From: Varroa destructor
Lineage: Eukaryota; Arthropoda; Arachnida; Mesostigmata; Varroidae
Assembly (NCBI RefSeq): GCF_002443255.2
Contig: NW_019211454.1
Coordinates: forward strand, 27,853,565-27,917,564
Direction: 5' to 3'
Length of the DNA stretch: 64,000 nt
Position numbers and translations under genes: made by a program
The notes under the pieces: model-generated
Databases searched by the model: none
Told to the model about the DNA's origin: nothing
Seen by the model: the letters and a program-made list of their open reading frames with translations, nothing else
Shown here: positions 1 through 12,369 of the stretch, piece after piece
Numbering within the stretch: the stretch's first letter is position 1
How the letters are laid out: every line of letters begins with the position of its first letter

Positions 1-3000
1 AAAGAATAGTTTGAAGTTGCAAGTGAAGCTTTGTGCGGCTGAGCGGAAGTAAGTACATCTAAAAAAATATCCGTAATTTCTACGACAGTGGCTAGCTTAC
101 GCAAGCGAGCTTGTACCATATAGGTAAAATGCCACTGGGATACTTCGCGTCGTCAACCATGGTACCGCTAACAGTTGAAACAATGGCATAACTATATACC
201 TGTTGTAATAAAGGTTCTTTCAAGTGAAGTGTTTATCGAGATGAAATACGAGGCAAACTCAACTGTTCTGCTGCCATGGCTATAGTTTAAATTTTGGCCT
301 TGAAAAGTAATTGCCATACTATATATTGTTACGTAGCTCAAGTAAGTTGAGCGAGAGCTGTCTGACGTGATGTGTAACGGCTCAAGTACCAAAGGTAAAA
401 ACAAACTTGACTTTTCAAAATGTATTAGTTGCCAGATCAAAATGCAAGTCAACTGATCAAAATATTGGTGTTTAATAACTAGTTAGTTACATTACCAGTT
501 ATATCATCAAGAAGAAACTCTTATCGTAATGAATAACAGTAATAGCTATTTTTTTTTAAATAATGTCATTTAATGAAGCCTCGTCCTGAAAATTAAAATT
601 TTTGATTCGTATTCAGTCTTGCGAGCGTCGAAACAGAAAAGTTTCTTTATTCAACTTAGTGCATAATATCGAAAAGGTCGTTATTTACCTTATGTTTAAA
701 TTTTTATCAGCATAAGACAAACAGCGACCAAAGCCAAAAGTGGCTCCGGTTTACTAATCGAGTTTGTCATTCGTTATGCCGTTCGCTGTTTCATTTTCAG
801 GCTCCATATTTGTCCCAATAAAGTAAAAATACGAAGACTGTCTGCAGGTGGTAGTTACGCCCGTGGCGAAGAAGCACTCTCAAAATGCTGAAAAGATCAT
901 CAACGTTAGATGAAAGTCTGGACCCAAAGCGGGGGAGACAGGATTCAGCCGGAGCAGGTCATGGACTAGATATAAAAGGTGAGCATTTAAAGTATGATTT
1001 ACGCCAACAAACAGTGGGCATACAAACTATTAATTTAATCGACACAGTTCGGCAACGTTTGTAAATAAGGCACCATAAAAGCAGCCTTGTAGGCGCTATA
1101 GGAACATTGTCCTATTGCGCTATAGGAAATGGTTCAATGATTATTTTAATTAATTGGAGCAGAGAGCTTCTATAATATGGCATTAACGATTACTGGCTAC
1201 TGCTCGCTAGGGCTGAAATCACCAGAGCTCGATATGCCGCCGTAGTAGAGGTGATACGGCCCGTGTTGTGACGCCACTGGGAGGGACCGTTAAAGCCAAC
1301 GATCAGCGATCTCGTGGTCTGGCGGGGCCTTTCCTCGCGTTAGCAACGCAGGTTACGGAGGTTCCATATAACGAAGGTTAATAAACGTTATTATTTACAC
1401 ATGTGTTTTTTGCCTGCTCGATAACTGTTGTATTTTTCGCAAGCGTCTGTTACTTTTGGACCGTCTACCGCGGATGCTGGTTAAGCGTCGAAATTTTATA
1501 GAAATATAGGTAGAGGAAGCATAGTAGCAGAACTGGCGTAAACCATGGCGACGAACTCAGCGTAGAATTTTAACGCAGCGATTTATTGGGAACAACTTAG
1601 CAGGGTCGTATACTAACGTGTTGGTGCGTACCTTATCATACTTCAGCCATGATGGAGCAGGCCAAACGTCAGATCCAGGAAAAGAAACGGCAACTGGCAG
1701 AGTCGCATAACCGAACTCACGTACCCAGTCCTTCAGCCCAAACTTCTCACAGCGCCTTATCTCGAATCGAACAGCTTAAAGCCCAAATAGAAGCTCGTGC
1801 AGCCGCTAAAGGTATAACCTTAGCCATTCCTTTAATAAAAGGACGGTGTTTCTTTTGTAATTTAAATCAGTTAAATTTTACCAATGGATTTACTACGTAA
1901 AGTTTTAAACAGTCTACTTGATGAGAAAAATACAGGATATTTTCTAATATTATACTTATGTGCTCCCTGAAGTGATCCCCGCTATGGTAGCTCGAATGGC
2001 TCCACCGCCACCAGGACAAGCTCCCCCACAGCCTGTAGGACCGTCGCCAGTTGTACTAGACTCAGATGGCTGCACCCGCGATGCACTTGGCCGAGAGGTG
2101 AAACTGCCGTCATATCAACCGACCTCTCTAGCCAATATTAGAAAAATTAAGCAGGACAAGTATGTACTTCTAAAGACCAGTGAGATTTTTAGATGTTTCT
2201 CTTGGTTTGAATTCATAATTCATAATTTTCAGTAAAAATACCATGTGCCTCCCGACAACTTTTTGTTTCGTTTAGAATATTTTTTTCTGGTTGAACATAG
2301 GTTTAATGTAAGTTAGTATACTCCGGGTTGCGGACAATTGCCCTTCATGCGTTATTTTCGTTTGCTGTTTCACTGTCGAGAACATTGCAGGTTTCAGCAA
2401 ATCAGTTCATCAGTTAAAGAAGAACCGCAACAAGACGCCTCATTCTTCGACGCTCGAGTACAGATTAAAGCAGCCGGCCGCTCAAGAAGAACGTTCAAGT
2501 TTGTGGAGAAGGTATTGTGGAAAAATCATCCTGTTGTATCAGCAACTCAGATGAATTTGAGTCGGTCACTTTAATTTGTGCAAGCTATAGTTGTTAGGAG
2601 ATAATAATGATCATGTTATGACACATATTATGCGTGCTGTTTTAGGGCAAGTATGAGCAACTGGCTGAGAAACTCCGAACGAAGGCAAAACTTGAAAAAC
2701 TACAAAATGAAATTCATTCTGTAGCTAAAAGGACTGGTATTCAGAGCGCCACCACACTTGCACTCATTGTTCCAAAGAAGGAAACAATAATCAAAGGTAA
2801 AATTTTACGCAACGCCAACATAAGTACTTGCACAATATTTACGATAGGTAGAAGCGAACGCGACGTTGATTATTTCATCAGATGCATTTAAATGTAAACA
2901 AATTCTAAATTGAAACAAATATTATAATGCATTATTTGCATGTGTAGACAATGACATTTCTGGTGGACATTTTTATTCAACATATATGCCTTTTACTTCA

Positions 3001-6000
3001 AGTACAACTTCAACTCTGGGTGTAAATCAGTGACAATAATTTTTATAAATTCCTTCTCTGAATTTACCACTAACTTTCTAGTTGTAAGCGTGAGTGAAGG
3101 CGCTTACGCTTACCGAAGTATCGCTCTGGCACGCCACGCACAAAAATCTAGCGGTTTTGCAATCCTTGGCTGAAAGGCCAAAGCCGCAAAAATCCAGATG
3201 TCTAAAATAGGCAGAAATTAAAGCAAAAAAAAAGCAAAGCGCAAAATGTGTGAAAAAATTAAACTTTGCGACATATGTGGGTGGCTCAATTCTAAATGGG
3301 TACTCGCGATTCAAAAAAAAAATCTATAATTTTTACTTCAGAAGTCTGAAATCAATATGATATTTTTTCGAATGAATTTTCGAAACCTCTCAATTTATTC
3401 AATAGCGTATATTCTCCTTCGGTCCATTAAAATTTTTCTCATACTGTTCGGAAGCTGTATAGAGACCGGCAACAATTCCAGTTGTCAATTTTGGTCAGAC
3501 ATAAACATTTATAAGTTCGATGGAGGTTCGTCCGACGTAAAGGCAATGGAAAACAGTTTGTCTCCAAGAAGAACTTAATGAGAGCATCAATCTACAAGCC
3601 ACACAGTGACTTTTTGTAGGTAAAGTCAATTGTGTTTATCCACGTAGCCACTCAGCCAAAAAAATGGGCTTAATCAATATTGCTAGATTAAAGAAATGGT
3701 TTTGACATGCAATGTGCTCCAACATGTAGTCAGCGAATAAACGACTTTTGTAATAGTCTTAGATTTTTAACTTTTGAATCAACTATGCCCTGCAAGGACG
3801 AAAATACAACTCCTTCTTAAAAATGAATAGTAGAACGTCCCTTGATGATAGGACAAGTTCTTGAGCAGAGCGTTGTGTTGAGGTCATTAGGCTGGCATTC
3901 ACATTGCTCCGTGCTGCAGCAAGGTTGCGACTTGTTCGTTAAGTTCATAATCTTCCTGAACTCGATCGCCTTAGTGTTACTCTGGTTAAGAATATATATT
4001 CCGTCCATATTCTATGCGATATCTGTGAAACGTCACCATTATGATTTTCCCAGTTTGATAACAATTTTTTTGCTTCAACTTAATAATAAACTTTGCTTCA
4101 AACTGTAGGTTTACCGCAAATCTCATATGCAGCTGTGCGTTTAGGTGCTGCTGCTGGTTTACAAATTCAGGGAAGGAGGGCAAAATCGATCTTGAACGTT
4201 TAGCCCCCTTCCTATATAATGCGCTTTAATCAGCGGTTGTGTTACGACAACACTTCTGTGCAGTTTTGAACTTACTGTTTACGGTAGTCATTCTTGCGAT
4301 CGTCTTCCTCCTCATAGTTTTAAAGAAAGTATTAATTTTTCTTGCTTGAAAGGCTTGCGGTATTCCCTTGGGGAAGCGATAAAGTACGTTAGACCCATAT
4401 GAGTGTTAAATGGCCTTTTGATTCGTAAAGTATGGTTTAAAAAACGCTGTACATAAAATTTCGTTTATTTGCTGGTTGTTACAGGTGAAACGCCAGAAAT
4501 TGAGTGGTGGGATAATCTGATCGTGGAGTCATACGATGAAGTGTTATGTGATGAAAACACCCCTTGCAGTAGTAGCAATCAGAAAAGCATAGTGGGAGTG
4601 ACGAATCTTGTAGAACATCCGATACAGATGAAAGCGCCAACGGATACAGGAAAGCCACCTGTTCTGCCCGTATTCCTTACGAAGAAGGAAAGGAAAAAGT
4701 TACGGCGACAAAACCGCCGAGAGGTACGTAGCTTTGTTGACTGGATAATCGGTGGTTGTAGGCACGAATAAAATTTTGCGGCTTTAACCTCATGTCTCTC
4801 CTTGCCGGTTCAGTATTCTGCAACATAAAAGCTGCATATTGTTAAATGACTAAATCAGTGTTAATCAATTTTTAATTCCCAATATTGCTCCTTTTATATC
4901 CTCGTTTATGAATATTGAATTCGCGTGAATATTTTTACGCGAAGACGTATTATATGCACAACTTACCTGCAAATCGAACAAACTTCATGTTTTGTCAAAT
5001 TTCATACTTTAAGTTATTAATTTTTGGTTTAGCAAAAATTTAAATGACGCTTATAAGGATGTATGTGGTATCTTTAGGATAGTCTTTGTCACTATAAGCA
5101 ATAAATTTATCTATAATATATATATATATATATATATAAATAATATAATAAATATATCTATAAAAACGTTCTGTTGTGCCGAATTGATGAGGACGATAAG
5201 CCGAAAGGATTAGGATAAATTGAGTGAAGCAGTTGGGTTTTTGAATTGATACGAACCATTATTTTACTTGCACGTCACTTACCCTCAATAGGTCCAAAAA
5301 GAAAAAATGGAACGCATTCGTCTTGGCCTTGAGCCACCGCCAGAACCTAAGGTAAAAATGTCAAATATGATGCGAGTGCTGGGACAGCAGCAAGTGGCTG
5401 ACCCGACTAAAGTAGAAGCACACGTCCGTGAACAAATGGCAAAGAGGCAACGAGAGCATGAACAGGCCAATGCAGCGCGGAAACTCACTGATGAACAACG
5501 ACGTGAAAAGAAGACAAGAAAGATACAGGAAGACACTTCGCTTGGTGTTCATGTCTCGCTTTACAGGTGCGCGTTTCACATAAGAACTAAAAGAAGAGAC
5601 GGACACTTTTAGATTAAGATATACTACCATAGAAATTTGCAGTTTTGCAGTATTTTGGCCCGCAGCAACTGTTTTGGACGACCTAAGCAGCTAAATGCTG
5701 CTTCTCATGTTACTTGCACGTTTACATATACGTTTCCTGGTCTTTTGCATTATCTCTCCCCATTATTTCGTATTGAATTAAAAATAGTCTTCACTAATTA
5801 TAAATAATTTCCCGTCAGAATTCGGTCAAAGTCAAGATCTATATCCATGGTTCAGATGTTTTAACGCAATTTAAAGATTTCAGTTTCACATACGAATGCT
5901 AGACATGGTAACAGCTAGTGCTCTTGCGATTAGTAAAATTTCATCAATGCTGCGTTGTGTCATTCTAGGATCCTGAGCCTGACGTCGCAATCGAAACGAT

Positions 6001-9000
6001 TTAAGGTGGAGACCAATGCCAAGCAGTTACAGATGACAGGCTGTGTCTTGTTATTTCGCAACGTGAATCTCGTAGTCGTTGAAGGTGGCCCAAAACAACA
6101 AGCAAAATTCAAAAAATTAATGCTGAACCGGATCAAATGGGCAGAGGACCAGGTAAGAAAATAATTACAGCTATATACTTGTCAAAGGGCAATATATTGG
6201 ACGATCTGCTAACACGCATACCTTCGGGTGCGTTGTCATTTTAAATATAAACATGCTGGTTCAAATTTCAGCATTGACAAACCATCATTATGGTATTTTG
6301 TAGATATTGAAGAAACTTTAGATAAGTCCATAAATACCTACTCCAGCTAGGCGGCCTAGTGGCGACAAATACTTCGTTCTATATGAAAGAGCTGCCTATG
6401 CAATAGGAACAGCCGAAAGCGTTGAAAAAAAGGGTTACATATAACATTCTTTATTCTTATTGCTTTGCTTCGCTTTCTGACAGCTCCTTCTTCTTAGTAG
6501 ATGCATCCGTACTTCTTTTCAGTAATCATTTCATTATTACTCTATTTTTGCAATGATAACTGACAGGTTCACGATCCAGGCACCGGTAATGTGTCATTTA
6601 GCATATTTTATTAGGTTGACGAGAAAATAACATTAGTTTTTTAACGTTAGTTTGTTTCTCGTTTGCTATTTGCAATTTTTTTTTTATTTTGCGATGGCTA
6701 AGTATTATATACTGTCGAAAAGCATTGTTTTCCAAACCTATTGTCATGTAATCCACATCGCAATTTTTTTTTCAAGAATTCAAAAATGAAGCGCCAAGTA
6801 GTGTTCGATTTTTTCCTGATGAGAAAGTATTCATTATCGATTCAAAAATCAACCGCAGAAACGGTTCCTAGGATTGCTCACGATCCGTATCCTGTGTGCG
6901 ACGTTACACTGTGATACTTCTTCCAAAAAAGTTAACGCATTATTTGTTTCTGCAGATGCTCTGTAAACTGTTGTGCAACCGTAGACAGTCTAAAAAAACA
7001 CCTTCTAGAAAGGTGGTATGCCAAATCACACTGGCCAGTTTGTACAGAACTGACTATTTGAGACTTTTCTGGCTGTTTGAGACTGGAAATTTCTATAATG
7101 GGGACATATGGCCACCGTGCAACTCAGGTTTGACCCATGGGATTTTCATGCGTGGAGCGTGCTTGAAAGCAGATCCGGTAAATTTTAATTATTGCAAAAA
7201 TTGCAAAGTAAAAATTTTAAACGAGCTTGTGAGCGATTTAGGTTTCGAATTGAAAATGTTTACATCAAGTAAATACGACCACCAAAAATGACACTTCCAG
7301 CGCATGTCAACGATTTCGTTAAGACATCTGTTTTTATTGATATAGATTAAAGAATATGAAAAATTCTTAGTTTAGATATCCAACCTTCTATACATAGATG
7401 GTATAGCGTCTAAATTAAAGCGTATTCTTAAACGTTGCCTCTAAGACCGCATCTGAACTTTCGAGTCTTTAAGCGATTTTTTTGAATATACGAAATGTTT
7501 TATTGTGGGATTCATGTGTTATTTCATGTAGTCTACGCTTAGTTCAACTACACAATTGGTTCGAGGCTAAAACCAATCACAAGCTCATTTCAGAAAGTGA
7601 TTTCGAAAACGTCCTTTTTATGATACCATGGCATGTATCACAGAGACTCGTTGGACTTGCGTTCAGTCGCGCTTTATACTTAGTAATCCAACGGGGTCAA
7701 ATCTGAGCTGCATGGCAGCTGTACGTATTCAGTCAGGAATGTAGTCATATCCGCAAAAAACAGTCTTGCATAAGAACTGTTTAGAGCTTTGCGGTTTACT
7801 GCCGTTAAGTACTGCTTTAGACGAAGTACTATACTAAACGGTTAATATGAATCGATTTATCGTTTTGGTAAAAAAACGTATTTTGTGGCCTTTTTTTGAC
7901 TAATTTGGGCAGTCACACAAAAATTTGTAGGACAATTAACTTCTCTAATAATGTGTCCATTTTTCTGGAGGAGGCACGGTTACCGAACGTCTTTTTCAAT
8001 AGGTATCCGCTCCCAGAACACTAACATTGCCCGAAAATCTGCTTTTCGCCGCAGTACATACCACCTTGAGATTATAAACAGATCAACAATGGTCCCTGCG
8101 GGTGATTTTTGAATCGGTTAGAACAACCTTTTCGTTAGAGAAAGATCGAAAACGATCAGGCACTTTACTGTGGACGTAACTGGGGCGTAAGTGAGGACGA
8201 TCAAATCTCCCGGATCTATTATTTTAGATGGCATTTTCTAGAATTTGTCGTATGACTATACCAGAAAGAGAATGATGAACACGATAGCCATACTCCCCGT
8301 AATAGCTTAGTGGGTAACGTATTTGCTTACTAATCTTTGGAACACAATGTGGTCTAGGTTCGGACCCAGACATAGACACGCTTAGCCGCATGATGGAATA
8401 CCAAACGGCGATAGCTGACGTAAAACTTGAAACGCAGACATAGCAGTCGTATCCACATGGTTGTCTCGCTATTGACCTATTTGAAGCAGAAAGATCATCA
8501 AATATGGACGTTAGGTGGCTTCTTTTGATTCTGGAGTCCGCATTGTTTCTTGTATATAGGTTAAGCTCTATTGGAGCAAAGAATTTTTACAGCCACAAAT
8601 TGATTTGCCATGTCATACAGTGCCAGTTGAGGGTAAACAAAAAGGCTTATTATTTCAGTGAACATTCCTTGGAGTACGGGTTTTCATTAAATGCATTCAT
8701 GAAACCGCAAGGCACAAGTCAAAAACAGTTCCAATTTAGTCGGCGCAACTATATATGTACTTTCTAGAGACTGTATAGATTTTTTTTTATCTGCATATAT
8801 AATAATAATAGTAAGGTCTCTGCTCAAGCTATTCTTTTATGTTAACGCGATACATGTGCGTATATAATACTTGTTTACTTTTTTTTTTCATAACAGGTAT
8901 CTAGAGACGGGACGGACCAAGGTGAAAAAGTGAATAACGAGTGCGTACTTGTATGGGAAGGCCAAGTAAAGATGCGGAGCTTCGGAGAAGTTAAGGTAAG

Positions 9001-11450
9001 CAAACGCGGTATATTTGCTATAATATGGTGAAACAAAGAACCGTTAGCAGTGCCTACCTTATGCTTGTTTTAATAAGGCGGATCACATTTATTTATCATC
9101 TGTCTATCTCTATTACTAAAGGCTTAGATCTGCAAATTCGTTCAACCCAAATTGACTCCTTAGGGGGCACATATTGAACAGGTTTATTGTAGGTAGGTAG
9201 AATTCCTTTTTAAAAAAGTCTGTGTGAAATATGGGCTGAGTACATTTGTTCCTAAAAGACAAAGTGTGTTTTTCTTCGCTGAGCGTAAAGTTAAGTAGTA
9301 AACAAAGACTAGCAACTTTTCTTTTGTTTTTTATGTTTGAAAACAACGCCTTAGCACCGTTTAAAAATACCATAACAGCCGCCAGCATCGTTTGCGTTGA
9401 TACTACCAAATATACGGATGTATATTTCTGTGAAAATTCGGTTGCGCAAATAAGTGTGGTTTTTTATACTGCATGAAAAATGTATTTAAGCAGTCTTGTG
9501 GAATACACTATTGGACTATAGCTTTTAGGGAATAGCTAGCCTACTCTATGTTACTTCTGTTACAACTATAATTTCACATTTATATAGATATAGCAAAACG
9601 GGCAAGAGCTAAAGCCCCGATGGGTGCCCTAGCCCCCCCCTATATTGTAATCGTACGGGCATTACCGTAAATCTTATGTTGTATCACTTCACCTATGCCA
9701 CACTTGGGTTTAAATGTGTTTTGAGCTGTTTTAGAGGGAATCCCTGATATATATCGTATGGTATGCAATATGAAAGGTTGAAGCGGTTATTGTAAAATTT
9801 ATTTTTGTTAGAAAAATTACTAAAAAAATTTTAGAGCAATATGCAAAAATACAAAATATACATTATAGAAAAATATAAAAAAATTAGAAAAGTTTAAATG
9901 ATGTTTCAGAAACATAATTGCTATGCCAACCAAGATAAGTATATATCTTGGTTGGCTGAATATGTTCCACTATTTATTAACAAAAAAAATTAAAGCAGAT
10001 TTTCATTATTGTGTACGACTACCCATTGAAAGGAAGAAAAGATAAAAAGCTTTGCTGACGTTCTGAGTACAGTACTAATAGCTAACTCTACCAATTGCAA
10101 TGTTTATTCAAAAATGGTTGAAAGCCACTTAAAGATTTGTGTATCTCCCTCGAAGGTCGGTCGGCAACCGACTTTATTCACGTGCGTCCCGGAAACGGAG
10201 TCAATCAGCCAGCGTTAAAGAAGCCCCGTAATCATACTATAAAAGCGTACAAAAAGCCAATATATAATAAGCGAGATAAACCTAGAATTGAATAATTGAA
10301 GCTAGATTTATCAAGTGTCAAAAGATCTAATTATATGATTTCACGAAAAAATAGGCGCGCAGCGAAGCTTGCAGGCTCGTCTCGTATACTACTAAATGCC
10401 TATTTCACTGCTCGTTCCTGTTTTTGCATTACACACCTTGTTTTTAAGTCAATTTATTTACCTAACTGAAATGAACTCGTAGAGTAGTCGGACTGGGATC
10501 AGATTTTTTATAGATCGATAGAATTTTGTCCTGGAAAAAACGGCATTTATGGTGAAGGTGATTAAATAAACCCTTTTTCCGAGGCATTTTTTCTCACTGG
10601 GCGTTTTGTTAATTTAAGCAAGTTTGTCGTTACTAACTAAAGTACTAAGTTATCTCAAACTTTCAAACGAGGTACAACATAAGGTTTGAGGTAATATGTG
10701 ATGTGTTACATTTTTACTATCGTCGAAATGTTTGGGACATATGACTCATGAGTTGTTTTCTTTAACAGCACGGATACTTATATTTAAATTATAAATATAA
10801 TTTAAATTATATTTTATTATTAAATATAATAGGAAAGTTAAATTATTAAAATAGGCTGAAATATCAGAGTGTAGCAGCAGGACACCTAAAACAATAGAAG
10901 AATGGGGTACGTGAAACAGAGTGGTCCAAGGGGATGAATGTTGCTAATAGATTGATTAAATCAGGAAACTGGATCTACTCTAATGGGATAGCTGCAGTGG
11001 GAAAAGGGAATTGGTGCAGCAGAATTTTAAACGAATGGCAACCGGAGAACTATAAAGGTATACATTTGCAATTGTACTACAGTTTACGTCTGGATAAATG
11101 CAATACGAATCCATTCATACTAGAATGGATGGGTATATAATAGAAAATAACCTATAATAGATAAGTTTTGACGTGTAGTTAATGTATAATTTACAACGAA
11201 TCAGGCTAGTTAAACTAATAAACGACAAAAAATTGGCGTAAGGCGAAGTTTACGTGGCCGTCTGACTTAATTTATTCGAATAGATATAAGTGGAGAATCT
11301 TATTAATATTCGTTGTTCACGTATTTCTAGGTGAAATCGCTGCAAACAGAAGTTCAAGCACGGGAATTGTTCAAAAAACATAACGTCGAACAATACTGGG
11401 ATCTTGGCTACAGTACCACAGTATTAGCATTGGCTGAACGGAACAGTTAA
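1..11450 (+). CDS. PRPF3: U4/U6 snRNP protein Prp3 (PRPF3), 5' end outside window
   Basis: Prp3 is a scaffold of the U4/U6 and U4/U6.U5 snRNPs in the nucleus and binds the U4/U6 snRNA duplex. Exons read by eye: 2-48 (likely end of the PWI domain, donor GTAAGT), 885-978 (its acceptor may be at 872), 1647-1811, 1973-2159, 2391-2511, 2646-2796, 4485-4723, 5292-5566, 5969-6152, 8897-8995 and 11331-11450 (TAA). Phases are continuous from 885 to the stop, giving 544 residues. Landmarks match the human protein: [96 protein letters not shown], and the C-terminal DUF1115 with VVVEGGP, RIKW, VLVWEG, SFGEVK and QYWDL. The join between exon 2-48 and the next exon is the weak point, because no strong acceptor is seen. 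Family assignment is very secure; the N-terminus is not. Confidence 0.95.
8296..8376 (+). repeat. tRNA-like / SINE-head sequence in Prp3 intron
   Basis: Positions 8303-8314 fit the RNA polymerase III A-box consensus TRGCNNAGTNGG, and 8357-8367 (GGTTCGGACCC) is close to a B-box. They lie about 42 bases apart, as in tRNAs and tRNA-derived SINEs. The T-arm stem around the B-box pairs in four of five positions, but I could not fold a convincing acceptor or anticodon arm. It is probably a tRNA pseudogene or SINE head in the intron 6153-8896. Nothing else is recognisable in that intron. Confidence 0.35.
9925..9956. repeat. Perfect inverted repeat (13-bp arms) in Prp3 intron
   Basis: Thirteen bases at 9925-9937 (GCCAACCAAGATA) are exactly reverse-complemented at 9944-9956, with a six-base loop. 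It lies in the AT-rich last Prp3 intron (8996-11330), which otherwise shows only A-rich sequence and short AT palindromes near 10,780-10,830. It could be a MITE remnant or chance; no flanking target duplication was noticed. Confidence 0.5.
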
Positions 11451-12369
11451 TAATTAACAAATATAAGGCGTACCTTCACCTAGATATAATATTGTAATAA
11501 TAATACATTTTCATGGAAATTGCATGTGTATACACAAGAGTTGTTCTTAATTTTATCAAAACTAACGTTATGCGAAAATATAAATGTTCATATATTTACA
11601 TATATAACATTTGCTTGTAATTTAGTTCGGTTATTTATTATTAGAAAACATTTTACAGCTTAGGGAGAAATTCTAGTGAGTTGTTTCAAGATCTGGCAAA
11701 TGGGCTCCATTCGAGAAAAGCAGATTTTATTTACGAGAATTATAAACGACGCTATCACCCGTAAGTATACGCTGATATACATATCTGCTCTCCGTTGTAT
11801 ATATATATATATAAATTGATTCCTAAACTAGAACCTTTGATCACGAGAATGGTAGATATTTGGTGCGGTTGATGTTCAACGTCATGGAAGTCAAGCTTTT
11901 AAACTAAAAATAAAAAATATATATATATATAAAACATAGGCTTGAAATATAGATTTTATAGAGTAATAGACACTACGAAGGCTCCTTCTTAAAGTGCGCG
12001 CACTAACCACTATCTGGAAATACACGAGTGAACAGATATGCTGAGATATAAATAATCGTTTTTTTTACAAACGCAGAATTTTATGCAGGTATGTTTCACC
12101 GCACAACATGATCTATACACATCTGAAGAAAAACAACTCTGTGACCCAGAGTAACTCTATGATACCCATTTCCATTGAGTGTCCAGGCTATCTATCTAGG
12201 GTCGCTTCTGCTCCCTTTTCGTATTATTATCCATTTTCAAGCGGTTTCACCCTATTTTTTGAACTACCCTTCGTAGCTTCCGTATTGCTTGAGCAATATC
12301 GATTAGCAGTAGCGCGATTTCGATTCTGCTTTTGGAGACGGGTTTTAGATACGAAATGTTCCGGCGAAT
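11451..12369. other. Convergent intergenic region between Prp3 and RPP25-like gene
   Basis: This 0.9-kb tail-to-tail spacer holds both 3' UTRs. An AATAAA lies at 11909-11914 on the plus strand, and a TTTATT near 11,730 (AATAAA on the minus strand) could serve the opposite gene. Two short AT runs lie near 11,800 and 11,920. No coding signal was seen. Confidence 0.4.
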
